Part shown: positions 11,870 to 20,155 of the stretch, in pieces
Position numbering within the stretch: position 1 is the first letter of the stretch
How the letters are laid out: each line of letters starts with the position of its first letter
The notes under the pieces: model-generated
The model's input: the letters and a program-made list of their open reading frames with translations, nothing else
Databases searched by the model: none
What the model was told of the DNA's origin: nothing
Program-made: the position numbers and the translations under genes
DNA from: Deltaproteobacteria bacterium
GTDB taxonomy: Bacteria > Bdellovibrionota_C > UBA2361 > OMII01
NCBI GenBank assembly: GCA_947491545.1
Contig: CANLJX010000011.1
Coordinates: 1-41,321, forward strand
Reading direction: 5' to 3'
DNA: 41,321 bases

Positions 11870-12098
11870 CCGCGACTAGGGCTATAGAACAGCATTGTGA
11901 GTCTGTGAGGTCCTCTTTTTTGTGGTTGAGCTTCGGTGCTGAGAAGTCGTTTCAGGCGCCCTGCTTACCGAGCGTTGCGGCAGTATCGATGGCACTCGGT
12001 TGTGAAGAGAGGTTTGCTGGTCACAAGAGGTGGCGTAAGAGCAGTTAGCCGCGAGCTGGGAATCAGGATTACTTTAATCAAGCAGGGGAAGTGACTCT

Positions 12099-12959
12099 AT
12101 GAAGCGCGAGAAGTCAAACTACATGATTCAATCGGTGTCTCATGCTCTCGACGTCCTTGAGGAGCTGTGCAAGGCAGCAGGAGAGGTTGGTGTCACCGAG
12201 CTCTCGAAGCGCCTGAAGCTTCACAAGAACAACGTGTTCCGTTTGCTCGCTACCCTTGAGCTGCGCGGTTACGTCGACCAGAACAAGGAGACTGAAGATT
12301 ACCGCTTGGGCGTTAAGGCACTCCAGATGGGTCAGTCGTACCTGACGCAGAGCACACTCGTTGGCCGTGCCACACCTGTTCTTCGCGAGCTCTCCGAGGC
12401 TATCGGTGAGACAGTCAGCTTGGCGGTTCTGCAGGCTGGCCAGGTTCAGTTCCCGATTAGCATCGAGTCTAAGAGGCCGGTCAAGGCCGCTCCTCGCATC
12501 GCAATTTCGTTCCCGGCCAAGCTCAATGCGGCTGGCCGACTCCTCACAGCTCAGCTATCGGACGCTGCTCTCACAGAGGTATTGGCGGGCAACACCGTTC
12601 AGGATGCAGCTATTCGCAGCCAGTTGAACGAGCTTCGCTCTACAGGCCAGATCATCGACCGCGGCGCTATCGAGGCGGACGTGGTCTCGATTTGCAAGAT
12701 CATCCGGAGCAACAACGGCGAGACGGTCGGCGCAATCGAGGTTCTCATTCCTCAGTACCGCGCCAAGATCGACTCTCTGGCGCCGCGCATCGACGAGGCT
12801 GCAAACCAGCTTTCGATAGCTCTCGGTGCCTCAAAGGCGAACCTCTCAACGTCGCTTGAGAAGGAGGTGTCAACGACCACTCCGACCCAGCCGACAACTA
12901 CTCCGCCGACGGCCAATGGCTCAACCACAACCCAGCCCACTGCGCGGCTAACGAAGTAA
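12099..12959 (+). CDS. IclR-family transcriptional regulator with Thr/Pro-rich tail
   Basis: 286 residues. The N-terminal winged helix (about 8-62) has the IclR pattern IQSVSHALDVLEELCKA, VTELSKRLKLHKNNVFRLLATLELRGYV. The effector-binding domain follows (about 80-245), with IGETVSLAVLQAGQVQF and the typical GGTVGAIEVLIP-like stretch at 207-218. Family members bind small aromatic or carboxylic effectors and usually regulate a neighbouring catabolic operon. The acyl-CoA dehydrogenase gene next door is a candidate target, though a terminator separates them. Unusual is the tail from about 246 on, rich in Thr, Pro and Ser (TTTPTQPTTTPPTANG), not part of the usual family. The ribosome site is AGGGGA ahead of ATG 12099. 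Confidence 0.85.
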   Translation: MKREKSNYMIQSVSHALDVLEELCKAAGEVGVTELSKRLKLHKNNVFRLLATLELRGYVDQNKETEDYRLGVKALQMGQSYLTQSTLVGRATPVLRELSEAIGETVSLAVLQAGQVQFPISIESKRPVKAAPRIAISFPAKLNAAGRLLTAQLSDAALTEVLAGNTVQDAAIRSQLNELRSTGQIIDRGAIEADVVSICKIIRSNNGETVGAIEVLIPQYRAKIDSLAPRIDEAANQLSIALGASKANLSTSLEKEVSTTTPTQPTTTPPTANGSTTTQPTARLTK

Positions 12960-12962
12960 AGC

Positions 12963-12992
12963 GAACGCGCCCCCCGGGGGCGCGTTCTTTTT
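12963..12992 (+). terminator. Strong intrinsic terminator after the IclR-type gene
   Basis: GAACGCGCCCCC and GGGGGCGCGTTC form a perfect 12-pair stem around a minimal loop (the inner pairs will open), followed by TTTTT (12988-12992). It starts three bases after the TAA stop at 12957-12959. Confidence 0.85.
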
Positions 12993-13041
12993 GTAGCTCC
13001 GCTGCAGCGAACTTCCCGCTCGGCGGTGCGGTGGAGGTTCA

Positions 13042-14184
13042 GTGCAATCACTCTTTGGCTTGACGCCCGAGCAGCAATCTCTCCAGGAGATCGCGACACG
13101 CTTCGCAACGGACAAGATCCGGCCGGCAGCTCCTGGGCTCGACGAGCGGGCCGAGTTTCCGGCAGCCCTGATCAAGGAAGCGCACACTCTCGGGCTGATC
13201 AATCTAACCCTTCCTGTTGAGTGCGGCGGCTCGGGCTTAAGCATTTTTGACGGCTGTCTTGTGATTGAAGAGATAGCGTGGGGGTGCTCCGGCTTTGCGA
13301 CCTCGATGGTAGCGAATGACTTGGCCCTCACCCCGATTCGGATCGGGGGCACCTCGGAGCAGAGGAAGCGTTTCGTTGAGTCGCTGGCGACAGGGGGATT
13401 GCTTGCATCTTTTTGCCTCACTGAGCCGGGCGCTGGCTCCGACGCCGCAGGGCTACAAACTACGGTGGAAGATGGCGGAGACTGCTGGATTATCACCGGC
13501 GCAAAGCAGTGGATAACGAACGCCGGGCATGCGGCACAGTTCACCGTGTTTGCGACGATCGACCGAACGAAGAAGCATAAAGGGATCTGCTGCGTCGTGG
13601 TGCCGCGTTCTGCACCGGGTATCACCGTTGGGCACCATGAGAACAAGATGGGGCAGCGCTGCTCCGACACTTGTAGCGTAGTGTTCGACAAGGTTCGCGT
13701 CCCCAAAGATCACATGATCGGGGCTCCGGGCGAGGGCTTTAAGATAGCGATGCAGACCCTCGACGCAAGCCGCCCAATGACGGCAGCGATCGCTGTCGGA
13801 ATCGCTCGAGCAGCCTTGGAGCACGCCATCGGGTACGCCAAAGAGCGAAAGCAGTTCGGGGTGCCTATCAGCAGCTTTCAGGCGATCCAGTTCATGCTGG
13901 CCGACATGGCCACCGCAGTAGAGAGCTCACGGCTCCTAACCTGGAAATCAGCCTTGATGCTCGACGAAGGGAAGGTTGCCAGCATCGAGTCCAGCATGGC
14001 GAAGCGCATGAGCGCTGATACAGCGATGAGCGTTACCACCGATGCAGTGCAGATCTTCGGAGGCTACGGCTACACCAAGGATTACCCCGTTGAGAAGCTG
14101 ATGCGCGACGCGAAGCTGCTCCAGATATACGAGGGAACAAGCCAGATCCAGCGCATCGTTATTGCTCGCGAACTGCTTCGGTAG
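13042..14184 (+). CDS. Acyl-CoA dehydrogenase
   Basis: An FAD enzyme that makes the alpha-beta double bond in acyl-CoA, with electrons passed to electron transfer flavoprotein. 380 residues, the standard length. The N-terminal helical domain is followed by the FAD/substrate signature [14 protein letters not shown], the beta-domain with [14 protein letters not shown], and the C-terminal helical domain with [20 protein letters not shown] and [20 protein letters not shown]. The last part [18 protein letters not shown] holds the glutamate that is the catalytic base in short-chain and butyryl-type members. This position argues for a short- or medium-chain, or branched-chain, substrate; the exact one is open. 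The start is GTG 13042 behind GGAGG. It follows the IclR gene and may be regulated by it. Confidence 0.93.
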   Translation: MQSLFGLTPEQQSLQEIATRFATDKIRPAAPGLDERAEFPAALIKEAHTLGLINLTLPVECGGSGLSIFDGCLVIEEIAWGCSGFATSMVANDLALTPIRIGGTSEQRKRFVESLATGGLLASFCLTEPGAGSDAAGLQTTVEDGGDCWIITGAKQWITNAGHAAQFTVFATIDRTKKHKGICCVVVPRSAPGITVGHHENKMGQRCSDTCSVVFDKVRVPKDHMIGAPGEGFKIAMQTLDASRPMTAAIAVGIARAALEHAIGYAKERKQFGVPISSFQAIQFMLADMATAVESSRLLTWKSALMLDEGKVASIESSMAKRMSADTAMSVTTDAVQIFGGYGYTKDYPVEKLMRDAKLLQIYEGTSQIQRIVIARELLR

Positions 14185-14248
14185 ACGGCGACTCTGCTCT
14201 TCGTGCGCTTGTTCTACATGTGCCCGTTGAAAGGGTTTGGGGCTTTTT

Positions 14249-14287
14249 CGGAACCGGTGCCGGAACCGGAGCCGTTCCCGTTGCTGG
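14249..14287. repeat. CCGGNN hexamer array in a convergent gap
   Basis: GGAACCGGTGCCGGAACCGG followed by AGCCGTTCCCGTTGCTGGG, again readable as degenerate hexamers. It lies in the 149-bp gap between the stop of the acyl-CoA dehydrogenase (+) and the stop of the winged-helix gene (-), so between two converging 3' ends. GGAACCGG and its reverse complement allow a hairpin, so it could serve both genes as a terminator-like structure. Confidence 0.5.
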
Positions 14288-14333
14288 GTCCTACGTGAAT
14301 AGAAGAGACATCGGGAAGATGCACGAGGCGGTG

Positions 14334-14639
14334 CTAGTTCGTGGCTACCGCCGAGATCTGCCGAAGGGTTTGAACGCCCTGGCTCGTGATCTGCCACGTG
14401 CGTGAAGTGAAGTCGCCCTCAGGGAAGGGGCTGACGAGCTTCTGCCCCTCAAGGATGAAGAGGAAACGCTGAGTCTCCTTTTCGTCGCGCAAGCCGCTAA
14501 GCTCGGCGATCTCGTTTATCTGCAAGCGGCGCGGCTCCGGAGCAGGAGCTGAGTTCGGGGCGAGAGCATTAAGGATCTGGAGCTGGCTCATCGATGAGGG
14601 GCTAAGGCGCTTCTTCTTCGACGTCGTTCCTGATTCCAT
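14334..14639 (-). CDS. Small winged-helix-like protein, possible DNA-binding regulator
   Basis: 101 residues. After a basic, Ser-rich start (MESGTTSKKKRLSPSSMSQL) and an Ala/Pro linker, the stretch INEIAELSGLRDEKETQRFL resembles a helix-turn-helix. It is followed by LEGQKLVSPFPEGDFTSRTW and a final ITSQGVQTL, the usual wing and terminal strand/helix of small winged-helix proteins (the last part as in 'ITPKGL' of many regulators). A ribosome site, GGAGAG, lies eight bases before ATG at 14639. It is transcribed away from the nuo operon, with about 250 bases between, so it could control it, but this is inference from position only. No known family name can be assigned. Confidence 0.7.
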   Translation of the reverse strand: MESGTTSKKKRLSPSSMSQLQILNALAPNSAPAPEPRRLQINEIAELSGLRDEKETQRFLFILEGQKLVSPFPEGDFTSRTWQITSQGVQTLRQISAVATN

Positions 14640-14850
14640 GTTTTCTCTCCGAGTAAATCAAAAAGGTGCCCCAACAGGCGAGCGATGAGTATACGCCTCG
14701 CCCCCCGAATACGCAAATCAGGGGGCTGTTCTGAACGGGCTCTAGGAGTGCCGCACGGGCTTTTTGAGCGGGGGCGATTCCAGCGCGCTCGAAGTGCCGG
14801 CAGAGTGGGTGATGTTCTAGAAATCACACAAGTTTTCCCCCTTTGTAAGA

Positions 14851-14879
14851 TTGCCACGGTGCAAGCCTTACGGTAGAAA
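14851..14879 (+). promoter_or_regulatory. Predicted promoter of the nuo operon
   Basis: TTGCCA (14851-14856), a 17-base spacer, and TAGAAA (14874-14879). The expected start is about 14886-14888, at or within two bases of the nuoC ATG at 14888. There is no Shine-Dalgarno sequence in the few bases left, so the mRNA may be leaderless. The rest of the 248-bp divergent gap shows no other clear signal. Confidence 0.45.
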
Positions 14880-14887
14880 GTGCGGTT

Positions 14888-15481
14888 ATGGCTACAGCAG
14901 CGCGTCCCGTCGAGGAGCTCAAAGCGGCCCTAGCAGCCGAACTCGGTTCTCTCGCCCAAGAAGCAGCCGTCGAACACGGCGATCTGATCCTTACTTTGCA
15001 GCCGGCAGAGATCTTCGAAACCCTCAAGAAGTGCAAAGAGTCGGCAGCACTCGGCTTCAACCTCTTGGTCGATATCACAGCGGTCGATTGGCTCGACTCT
15101 CGCTCGACGCGATTCGAAGTTGTGTACCAGCTCTTGAGCCTCGGCAACTTGTGGCGCCTCACAATCAAAGTGCCGGTGGGCGAGGATAAGGCTGAAGTTG
15201 CCACCGCGACTCCGCTCTGGAATGGCGCCAACTTTCTGGAGCGCGAGGTGTGGGACATGTTCGGTATCCGCTTCGCAGGGCACCCCGATCTGCGCCGCAT
15301 CCTGATGTACGAGGAGTTTGTTGGCCACCCGCTACGCAAAGACTACCCGGTTCAAGGGAAGCAGCCGCGCATTCCGCTACGGATGCCTGAAGTTGAAAAC
15401 ACGGCGCGCAATATGTTGCGCCCAGATCTGGTGACGATCCGCTCGCGCAGGGGCGGCACGTCCGGCCAAGAGGTGAGGTAG
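14888..15481 (+). CDS. nuoC: NADH-quinone oxidoreductase subunit C (30 kDa subunit)
   Basis: A peripheral-arm subunit of complex I. 197 residues. The family signature is EREVWDMFGIRFAGHPDLRRILMYEEFVGHPLRKDYPV (here split for length: EREVWDMFGI at about 117, then GHPLRKDYPV at about 147). It is not fused to NuoD, unlike E. coli NuoCD. It is the first gene of the operon: nuoA and nuoB, which normally precede it, are absent and the gene upstream is on the other strand. The gap to nuoD is seven bases. Confidence 0.93.
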   Translation: MATAARPVEELKAALAAELGSLAQEAAVEHGDLILTLQPAEIFETLKKCKESAALGFNLLVDITAVDWLDSRSTRFEVVYQLLSLGNLWRLTIKVPVGEDKAEVATATPLWNGANFLEREVWDMFGIRFAGHPDLRRILMYEEFVGHPLRKDYPVQGKQPRIPLRMPEVENTARNMLRPDLVTIRSRRGGTSGQEVR

Positions 15482-15488
15482 CTCAAGT

Positions 15489-16742
15489 ATGTCAGGCGGA
15501 AAGCTTATTCAGTTTGACGTAGGTGTTGGCGGGCTCACAACAGCGGCCCGCCCGCGCGCGCTCGGCGACGACCTGCACTCAGAGACGATGATCGTCAGCA
15601 TGGGGCCAACCCACCCGGCGACACACGGCACGATCCGAATCGTCACAGAGCTCTCCGGAGAGAAGATCGTCGACGCGGATGTTGACGTCGGCTACTTGCA
15701 TCGCGGCTTTGAGAAGATGTGCGAGACGGTCGACTACAATCAGGTCATGCCGTACACCGATCGCCTTAACTACGTCTCGCCGGTGATTAACAACTTCGGC
15801 TGGTGCCTGACGGTTGAGAAGCTGCTCGGCATCGAGGCGCCCAAGCGCGCGCAGTATATCCGCGTGCTGCTCTCTGAGATCTCGCGCGTCAGCGATCACT
15901 TGACCTGCCTAGGTGCGTCGGCCATGGAGCTAGGCGCCTTCACGGTGATGCTCTACATGATGGAGGCACGCGAGTTCCTGTGGGATCTGCTGGAAGAGGT
16001 CACTGGTGCTCGCCTGACCGTGTCGTACGGCCGAGTGGGCGGAGTGAAGGACGACCTTACGCCAGACTTTGCCCCGAGGATGGTCGACGCCTTCAAGAAG
16101 GTGCGCGAGCACATGCACAACTGCGACAGGCTCATGACCCGCAACCGCATCTTCATCGACCGCATGTGTGACGTAGCGGTGATGACGGCGGAGGAGGCGG
16201 TGGGCTTCAGCCTGACTGGCCCGATGCTGCGCGGCTCGGGGGTTAACTACGACGTGCGCAAGGCGTTCCCGTACTCAAGCTACGAGGAGTTCGATTTCGA
16301 GGTCCCGCTCGGCAGCAAGGGCGACAACTACGATCGGTTCCTGGTGCGCTTCGCCGAGATGGAGCAGTCGCTTCGCATCTGCGAGCAGGCGATCAAGAAC
16401 ATCCCGAGCGGCCCGGTGATCGTTGACGACCCTCACATCGCGCTCGTGCCGAAGGACGAGGTGTATGGCTCGATCGACGGAATGATTAACCACTTTGAGC
16501 TCGTCATGTACGGCGTGAAGCCGCCGAAGGGCTCAGCCTACCAGGCGGTTGAAGGCGGCAATGGCGAGCTGGGTTACTACGTTGTGTCAGACGGCACCGG
16601 CAAGCCGTATCGCGCGCACGTGCGTGCGCCGAGCTTCATCCACATGGGCTCGATGAGGAAGATGCTCCTCGGGGCTAACATTTCAGACCTCATTCCGACC
16701 TTCGGAATGGTTAACATGATAGGTGGTGAGTGTGACCGATAA
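15489..16742 (+). CDS. nuoD: NADH-quinone oxidoreductase subunit D (49 kDa subunit)
   Basis: The complex I subunit that forms the quinone site with NuoB. 417 residues. The loop MGPTHPATHGTIR carries the quinone-contacting histidine. DVGYLHRGFEKMCE, the RVSDHLTCLGASAMELGAFT region and the C-terminus GMVNMIGGECDR are typical of the 49 kDa subunit. The 20-residue N-terminus before the conserved part is normal. It overlaps the likely nuoE start by 11 bases. Confidence 0.96.
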   Translation: MSGGKLIQFDVGVGGLTTAARPRALGDDLHSETMIVSMGPTHPATHGTIRIVTELSGEKIVDADVDVGYLHRGFEKMCETVDYNQVMPYTDRLNYVSPVINNFGWCLTVEKLLGIEAPKRAQYIRVLLSEISRVSDHLTCLGASAMELGAFTVMLYMMEAREFLWDLLEEVTGARLTVSYGRVGGVKDDLTPDFAPRMVDAFKKVREHMHNCDRLMTRNRIFIDRMCDVAVMTAEEAVGFSLTGPMLRGSGVNYDVRKAFPYSSYEEFDFEVPLGSKGDNYDRFLVRFAEMEQSLRICEQAIKNIPSGPVIVDDPHIALVPKDEVYGSIDGMINHFELVMYGVKPPKGSAYQAVEGGNGELGYYVVSDGTGKPYRAHVRAPSFIHMGSMRKMLLGANISDLIPTFGMVNMIGGECDR

Positions 16743-17346
16743 CGGACAGGTGTTTCACATCAACACGCGCGGCATCACGCCGACAAAGGCGCCGCTCGTC
16801 CTCTCGGATGAGTCGGAGAGTCGCGCGCAGGAGATAATAAAGCAGTACCCGCAAGCGCGCTCTGCTATTATGCCGCTGCTCTACATCACACAGGAGCACT
16901 TCGGGCTGATCTCGCAAGCCGGCGTTGACTGGGTTGCGCAGAAACTCTCGATGCCGCCGGTGCAGGTGTGGGAGGTCGCGACCTTCTACACCATGTACTA
17001 CAAGAAGCCGGTCGGTCGGTACCACATCCAGGTGTGCCGCACCCTGCCGTGCGCGTTGCGCGGGGCGCGCAAGGTGTCCGAGTTCCTGCACCACCACCTT
17101 GGTCTTGAGCCGGGCGAGGTGAGCAAGGATGGCATGTGGAGCTTCGAGGAGGTTGAGTGCCTCGGCTCGTGCGGAACTGCGCCGATGTGCCAGATCAACG
17201 ACGTGTTCTTCGAGAACCTCACCGACGAGAAACTCACGGCGCTCCTGAAGCGGATCGAGAAGGAGAAGCCCGACCTGCGCTTCTCGACGGTGCGCGACGA
17301 GCTGGGCGCTGGGCTTGAGGGCTGCCCGAAGTCAGAGATTATTTGA
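16732..17346 (+). CDS. nuoE: NADH-quinone oxidoreductase subunit E (24 kDa, [2Fe-2S])
   Basis: The thioredoxin-fold subunit that holds cluster N1a. Ligands are CRTLPC and ECLGSCGTAPMC, the usual C-x4-C ... C-x3-C arrangement. ATFYTMYYKKPVGRYHIQVC is a clear family stretch. The start is taken as GTG 16732 (MTDNGQ...), with AGGTGG five bases upstream inside nuoD; GTG codons at 16723 and 16726 are alternatives. The length of 204 residues includes a C-terminal extension. NuoF, its usual partner and the next gene in most operons, is missing here, and nuoG follows after 16 bases. Confidence 0.94.
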   Translation: MTDNGQVFHINTRGITPTKAPLVLSDESESRAQEIIKQYPQARSAIMPLLYITQEHFGLISQAGVDWVAQKLSMPPVQVWEVATFYTMYYKKPVGRYHIQVCRTLPCALRGARKVSEFLHHHLGLEPGEVSKDGMWSFEEVECLGSCGTAPMCQINDVFFENLTDEKLTALLKRIEKEKPDLRFSTVRDELGAGLEGCPKSEII

Positions 17347-17362
17347 GCGAGAGAGCATCCGA

Positions 17363-19051
17363 ATGTCCGAACAAGCAGCGCCGAAACAAGCTGAACTGGT
17401 AAACATCACCATCGACGGGCGACAGCTCCAGGTGGCGAAGGGCACCAACATCATCGAGGCCGCCAAGACGGCTGACATCGACATCCCGCACTACTGCTAC
17501 CATCCGCACCTCTCCGTGGCGGGCAACTGCCGTATGTGCCAGATCTCGGTGAAAGGGATGCCGAAGATGACGATCGCCTGCAATACAGGGGCGACGGAAG
17601 GGATGGAGGTCTCAACTCATCACACCTCGAAGGAGGTTGCCGACGCTCAGGCAGCGACCCTTGAGTTTATCCTGATTAACCACCCGCTCGACTGCACTGT
17701 GTGTGACCAGGCCGGGCACTGCAAGCTGCAAGACTATCACTTCGAGTACAACGCTCGCTCGAGCCGCTTCCTTGAGCAGAAGGTTCATAAGGTTAAGGCG
17801 CTGCCTCTTGGGCCCACGGTGATGCTCGACGGCGAGCGCTGCATCATGTGCACCCGCTGTATCCGCTTCTGCGACGAGATCACGAAGACCTCAGAGCTCG
17901 GGATGCTCAATCGCGGAGACCAGAGCGTGATTGCGGTAAGCCCGGGCAGGGAGCTCGACAATCCGCTCTCTGGGACGGTCGTTGACCTCTGCCCGGTTGG
18001 CGCTCTGACGCACCGCGAGTGGCGCTTCAATACCCGCATCTGGTTCACCAAGCAGACAGACTCGATCTGCCCCGGCTGCTCCACCGGCTGTAGCGTCAAA
18101 GTTGCTGAGCGTGACGGGCAGGTAGTGCTCGTCAAGGCGCGCCGCAACGATGCAGTCAACAAAGAGTGGCTGTGCGATGAGGGCCGCTACGGATTCGGGC
18201 GATTCCTTCCTCAGAGCCGCATCACTGAGCCCTACACCGTCTCAGACTCAGGCTTCGAGCCGTGCCAGCTCGCTGACTCGCTCAACGCCATCAAGGGCAA
18301 CGTGAAGACCCTGACGGTGCTTGCCTCTCCGGACCTGCTGCTCGAAGAGTTCTTCATCCTAAAGCAGCTCCTCGCCCGAACATCGTCGCTCGGCCGTGTC
18401 ACGGTAGCGTACCGTGGCCGCGAGCTAAGCGAAGTCGAGAAGATCCTCGTTGCCCCAGACTACTCAAGCAACTTCCGCGGCGCGCAGCTGGCGGGGCTTG
18501 TAGGGGAGGACCCTGAGAGCGAGTACGACGAGATGCTCGGCAAGATCCGGCGCCAAGAGATTGAGCACGTTCTGATCTTGGGCGACAGGGCAGTAGCTCA
18601 GCAGGATATCGATGCGGCGCTGATTAGCGGCCTTAAGGCGGCCAAGACATCCGTTGCGCTCCTAACGAACCGCGAGTCTCCGCTTCTCGCTGGAGTTAAG
18701 ATGGTAGTGCCGGGACGCAGCATCCTTGAGAAGTCAGGCTTGCTCGTCAACCGTGCCCTACGCCTGCAGCACGCACAGGCCGCAGTGCCCCTCAAGGACG
18801 GCACCGTTCCAGAGTGGCGTTACCTGGCGCTCTTGGCGGAGGCCGCTGGCGCAAAGGTTGTGCCCGCAAACGTCCAGCAGATGAGCGACCGAGACCTGAC
18901 CCGCTGGTACCTGACCGCGGACTCGCTCGTGTCGTCGCTTGGACTCTCAATAGCCTCGCTGAAGGATGGGGGCTTTCAGCTCACGCCATCGCAGCGGGAG
19001 CCGGCAGTTGCGTTTACTGGCGAAGAAGCAGGAGCATCCCCAGCGGTGTAG
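17363..19051 (+). CDS. nuoG: NADH-quinone oxidoreductase subunit G (75 kDa), short form
   Basis: The largest iron-sulfur subunit of complex I. From ATG 17363: [2Fe-2S] ligands C45, C56, C59, C73; His-Cys cluster H107, C111, C114, C120; [4Fe-4S] N4-type C160, C163, C166, C210; and a further set C236, C239, C243, C271 matching cluster N7, which is present in only part of the family. After that comes a shortened molybdopterin-oxidoreductase-like domain (about 290-540). The total of 562 residues is much less than E. coli (about 908) or Thermus (about 783), because this domain is reduced. The frame is open upstream to 17315, but that part overlaps nuoE; GAGCGAGAGAG precedes the chosen ATG. Confidence 0.92.
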   Translation: MSEQAAPKQAELVNITIDGRQLQVAKGTNIIEAAKTADIDIPHYCYHPHLSVAGNCRMCQISVKGMPKMTIACNTGATEGMEVSTHHTSKEVADAQAATLEFILINHPLDCTVCDQAGHCKLQDYHFEYNARSSRFLEQKVHKVKALPLGPTVMLDGERCIMCTRCIRFCDEITKTSELGMLNRGDQSVIAVSPGRELDNPLSGTVVDLCPVGALTHREWRFNTRIWFTKQTDSICPGCSTGCSVKVAERDGQVVLVKARRNDAVNKEWLCDEGRYGFGRFLPQSRITEPYTVSDSGFEPCQLADSLNAIKGNVKTLTVLASPDLLLEEFFILKQLLARTSSLGRVTVAYRGRELSEVEKILVAPDYSSNFRGAQLAGLVGEDPESEYDEMLGKIRRQEIEHVLILGDRAVAQQDIDAALISGLKAAKTSVALLTNRESPLLAGVKMVVPGRSILEKSGLLVNRALRLQHAQAAVPLKDGTVPEWRYLALLAEAAGAKVVPANVQQMSDRDLTRWYLTADSLVSSLGLSIASLKDGGFQLTPSQREPAVAFTGEEAGASPAV

Positions 19052-19057
19052 AAGCGT

Positions 19058-20155
19058 ATGATGGAATTAGGCATCCTGCTCATTAAAGTCTTCGTTGTGA
19101 TGAACGTCTCGCTGGTGCTGGCGTCGCTCTGCACCTGGCTTGAGCGCAAGGGCTCGGCCCTGATTCAGGACCGCGTTGGCGCAAACCGCGCAGGCGCCTT
19201 CGTGGAGTCGAAGCGCTGGTACCTCAAGCCCGCTCTCCCGGTGATCCGCGCCATGGGCTGGCTCGGTGTCATCAACACCCTGATGTGTGACTCTCTCAAA
19301 GGGCTCTGGAAGGAGGACTTCGTTCCGGAAGGCGCTTCGAAGTTTCTGCACGCATTGGCGCCCGTGATCGCAGTCCTGCCTATCATGCTGGCGTTTGCGG
19401 TGCTGCCGCTCGCCCCGGACTTTACGCTCGGGGGCTATACCATCCACCCGCGTGTCGCCGCGATTGATGGCGGATTGCTCTTCGTGCTGGCGATGGGCTC
19501 AGTGGCGGTCTACGGCGTGGCGATCGCTGGATGGACCGGCAACAACAAGTTCTCGCTCCTCGGGGCGCTGCGCGCCGCTGCGCAGATGATGTCGTACGAG
19601 CTCCCGATGGGGCTGGTCTTCGTTGCCCTGATCGTGGTGTACGGTACCCTCGACGTGTACTCCATCGTTGAGGGGCAGCAGAAGCTCCTGTGGGGCTTTA
19701 TCCCAATGTGGGGCATCGTGCTGCAGCCAGTTGGCTTCGTTGTGTTGCTGCTGGCTGGCATGGCCGAGACGAAGCGTGGCCCGTTCGACTTGCCAGAAGC
19801 AGAGTCTGAGCTCGTGGCCGGCTACTTTACTGAGTACTCTGGGATGAAGTTCCTGCTCTTCTGGCTGGGCGAGTTTGCGGAGATCGCGCTCTTCGCGCTG
19901 TTGCTCGCGCTCCTCTTCTTCGGCGGGTGGGACATCCCGTGGGTGACGCTGCCGCAGGGGGCTTGGTGGGCGGCGCTCATTGGCCACATCGTGCTGATGA
20001 CCAAGGTGGTCTTTTTCTGCGTTCTGCAGATAGTCATCCGCTGGACGCTGCCGCGCTTCCGGTACGACCAGCTCATGAACATGGGGTGGAAGATGCTGCT
20101 CCCGGTGGCGCTAGCTAACCTCGTAATCACGGCAGTTCTGAAGGTGGCACTATGA
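19058..20155 (+). CDS. nuoH: NADH-quinone oxidoreductase subunit H
   Basis: The membrane subunit that joins the quinone site to the proton channels. 365 residues with about eight transmembrane helices. Signatures are WLERKGSALIQDRVGANRAG at the N-terminus, QMMSYELPMGLVFVALIV, and AETKRGPFDLPEAESELVAG with GYFTEYSGMKF, the conserved acidic loop. Starts at ATG 19058 (the next codon is also ATG), six bases after nuoG. It overlaps nuoJ by four bases. NuoI, normally between H and J, is absent. Confidence 0.95.
   Translation: MMELGILLIKVFVVMNVSLVLASLCTWLERKGSALIQDRVGANRAGAFVESKRWYLKPALPVIRAMGWLGVINTLMCDSLKGLWKEDFVPEGASKFLHALAPVIAVLPIMLAFAVLPLAPDFTLGGYTIHPRVAAIDGGLLFVLAMGSVAVYGVAIAGWTGNNKFSLLGALRAAAQMMSYELPMGLVFVALIVVYGTLDVYSIVEGQQKLLWGFIPMWGIVLQPVGFVVLLLAGMAETKRGPFDLPEAESELVAGYFTEYSGMKFLLFWLGEFAEIALFALLLALLFFGGWDIPWVTLPQGAWWAALIGHIVLMTKVVFFCVLQIVIRWTLPRFRYDQLMNMGWKMLLPVALANLVITAVLKVAL

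Larger units (their letters stand above)
11687..12098 (+). other. 412-bp region between dapB and the IclR-type gene
   Basis: No gene is seen. It holds a short hexamer array (11738-11767) followed by a run of eight or more T, a spaced inverted repeat AGGGGTTT (11778-11785) / AAACCCCT (11821-11828), a good promoter (11841-11869), and then a leader of about 220 bases to the ATG at 12099. Near the end of the leader is a small inverted repeat GATTA-CTT-TAATC (12067-12079). The leader is longer than needed for a simple ribosome site. Confidence 0.5.

Noticed and set aside
17315-17362. Upstream start of nuoG inside nuoE
   Set aside because: The extra 16 residues are Arg-rich, overlap nuoE and lack a ribosome site; ATG 17363 gives the family N-terminus.
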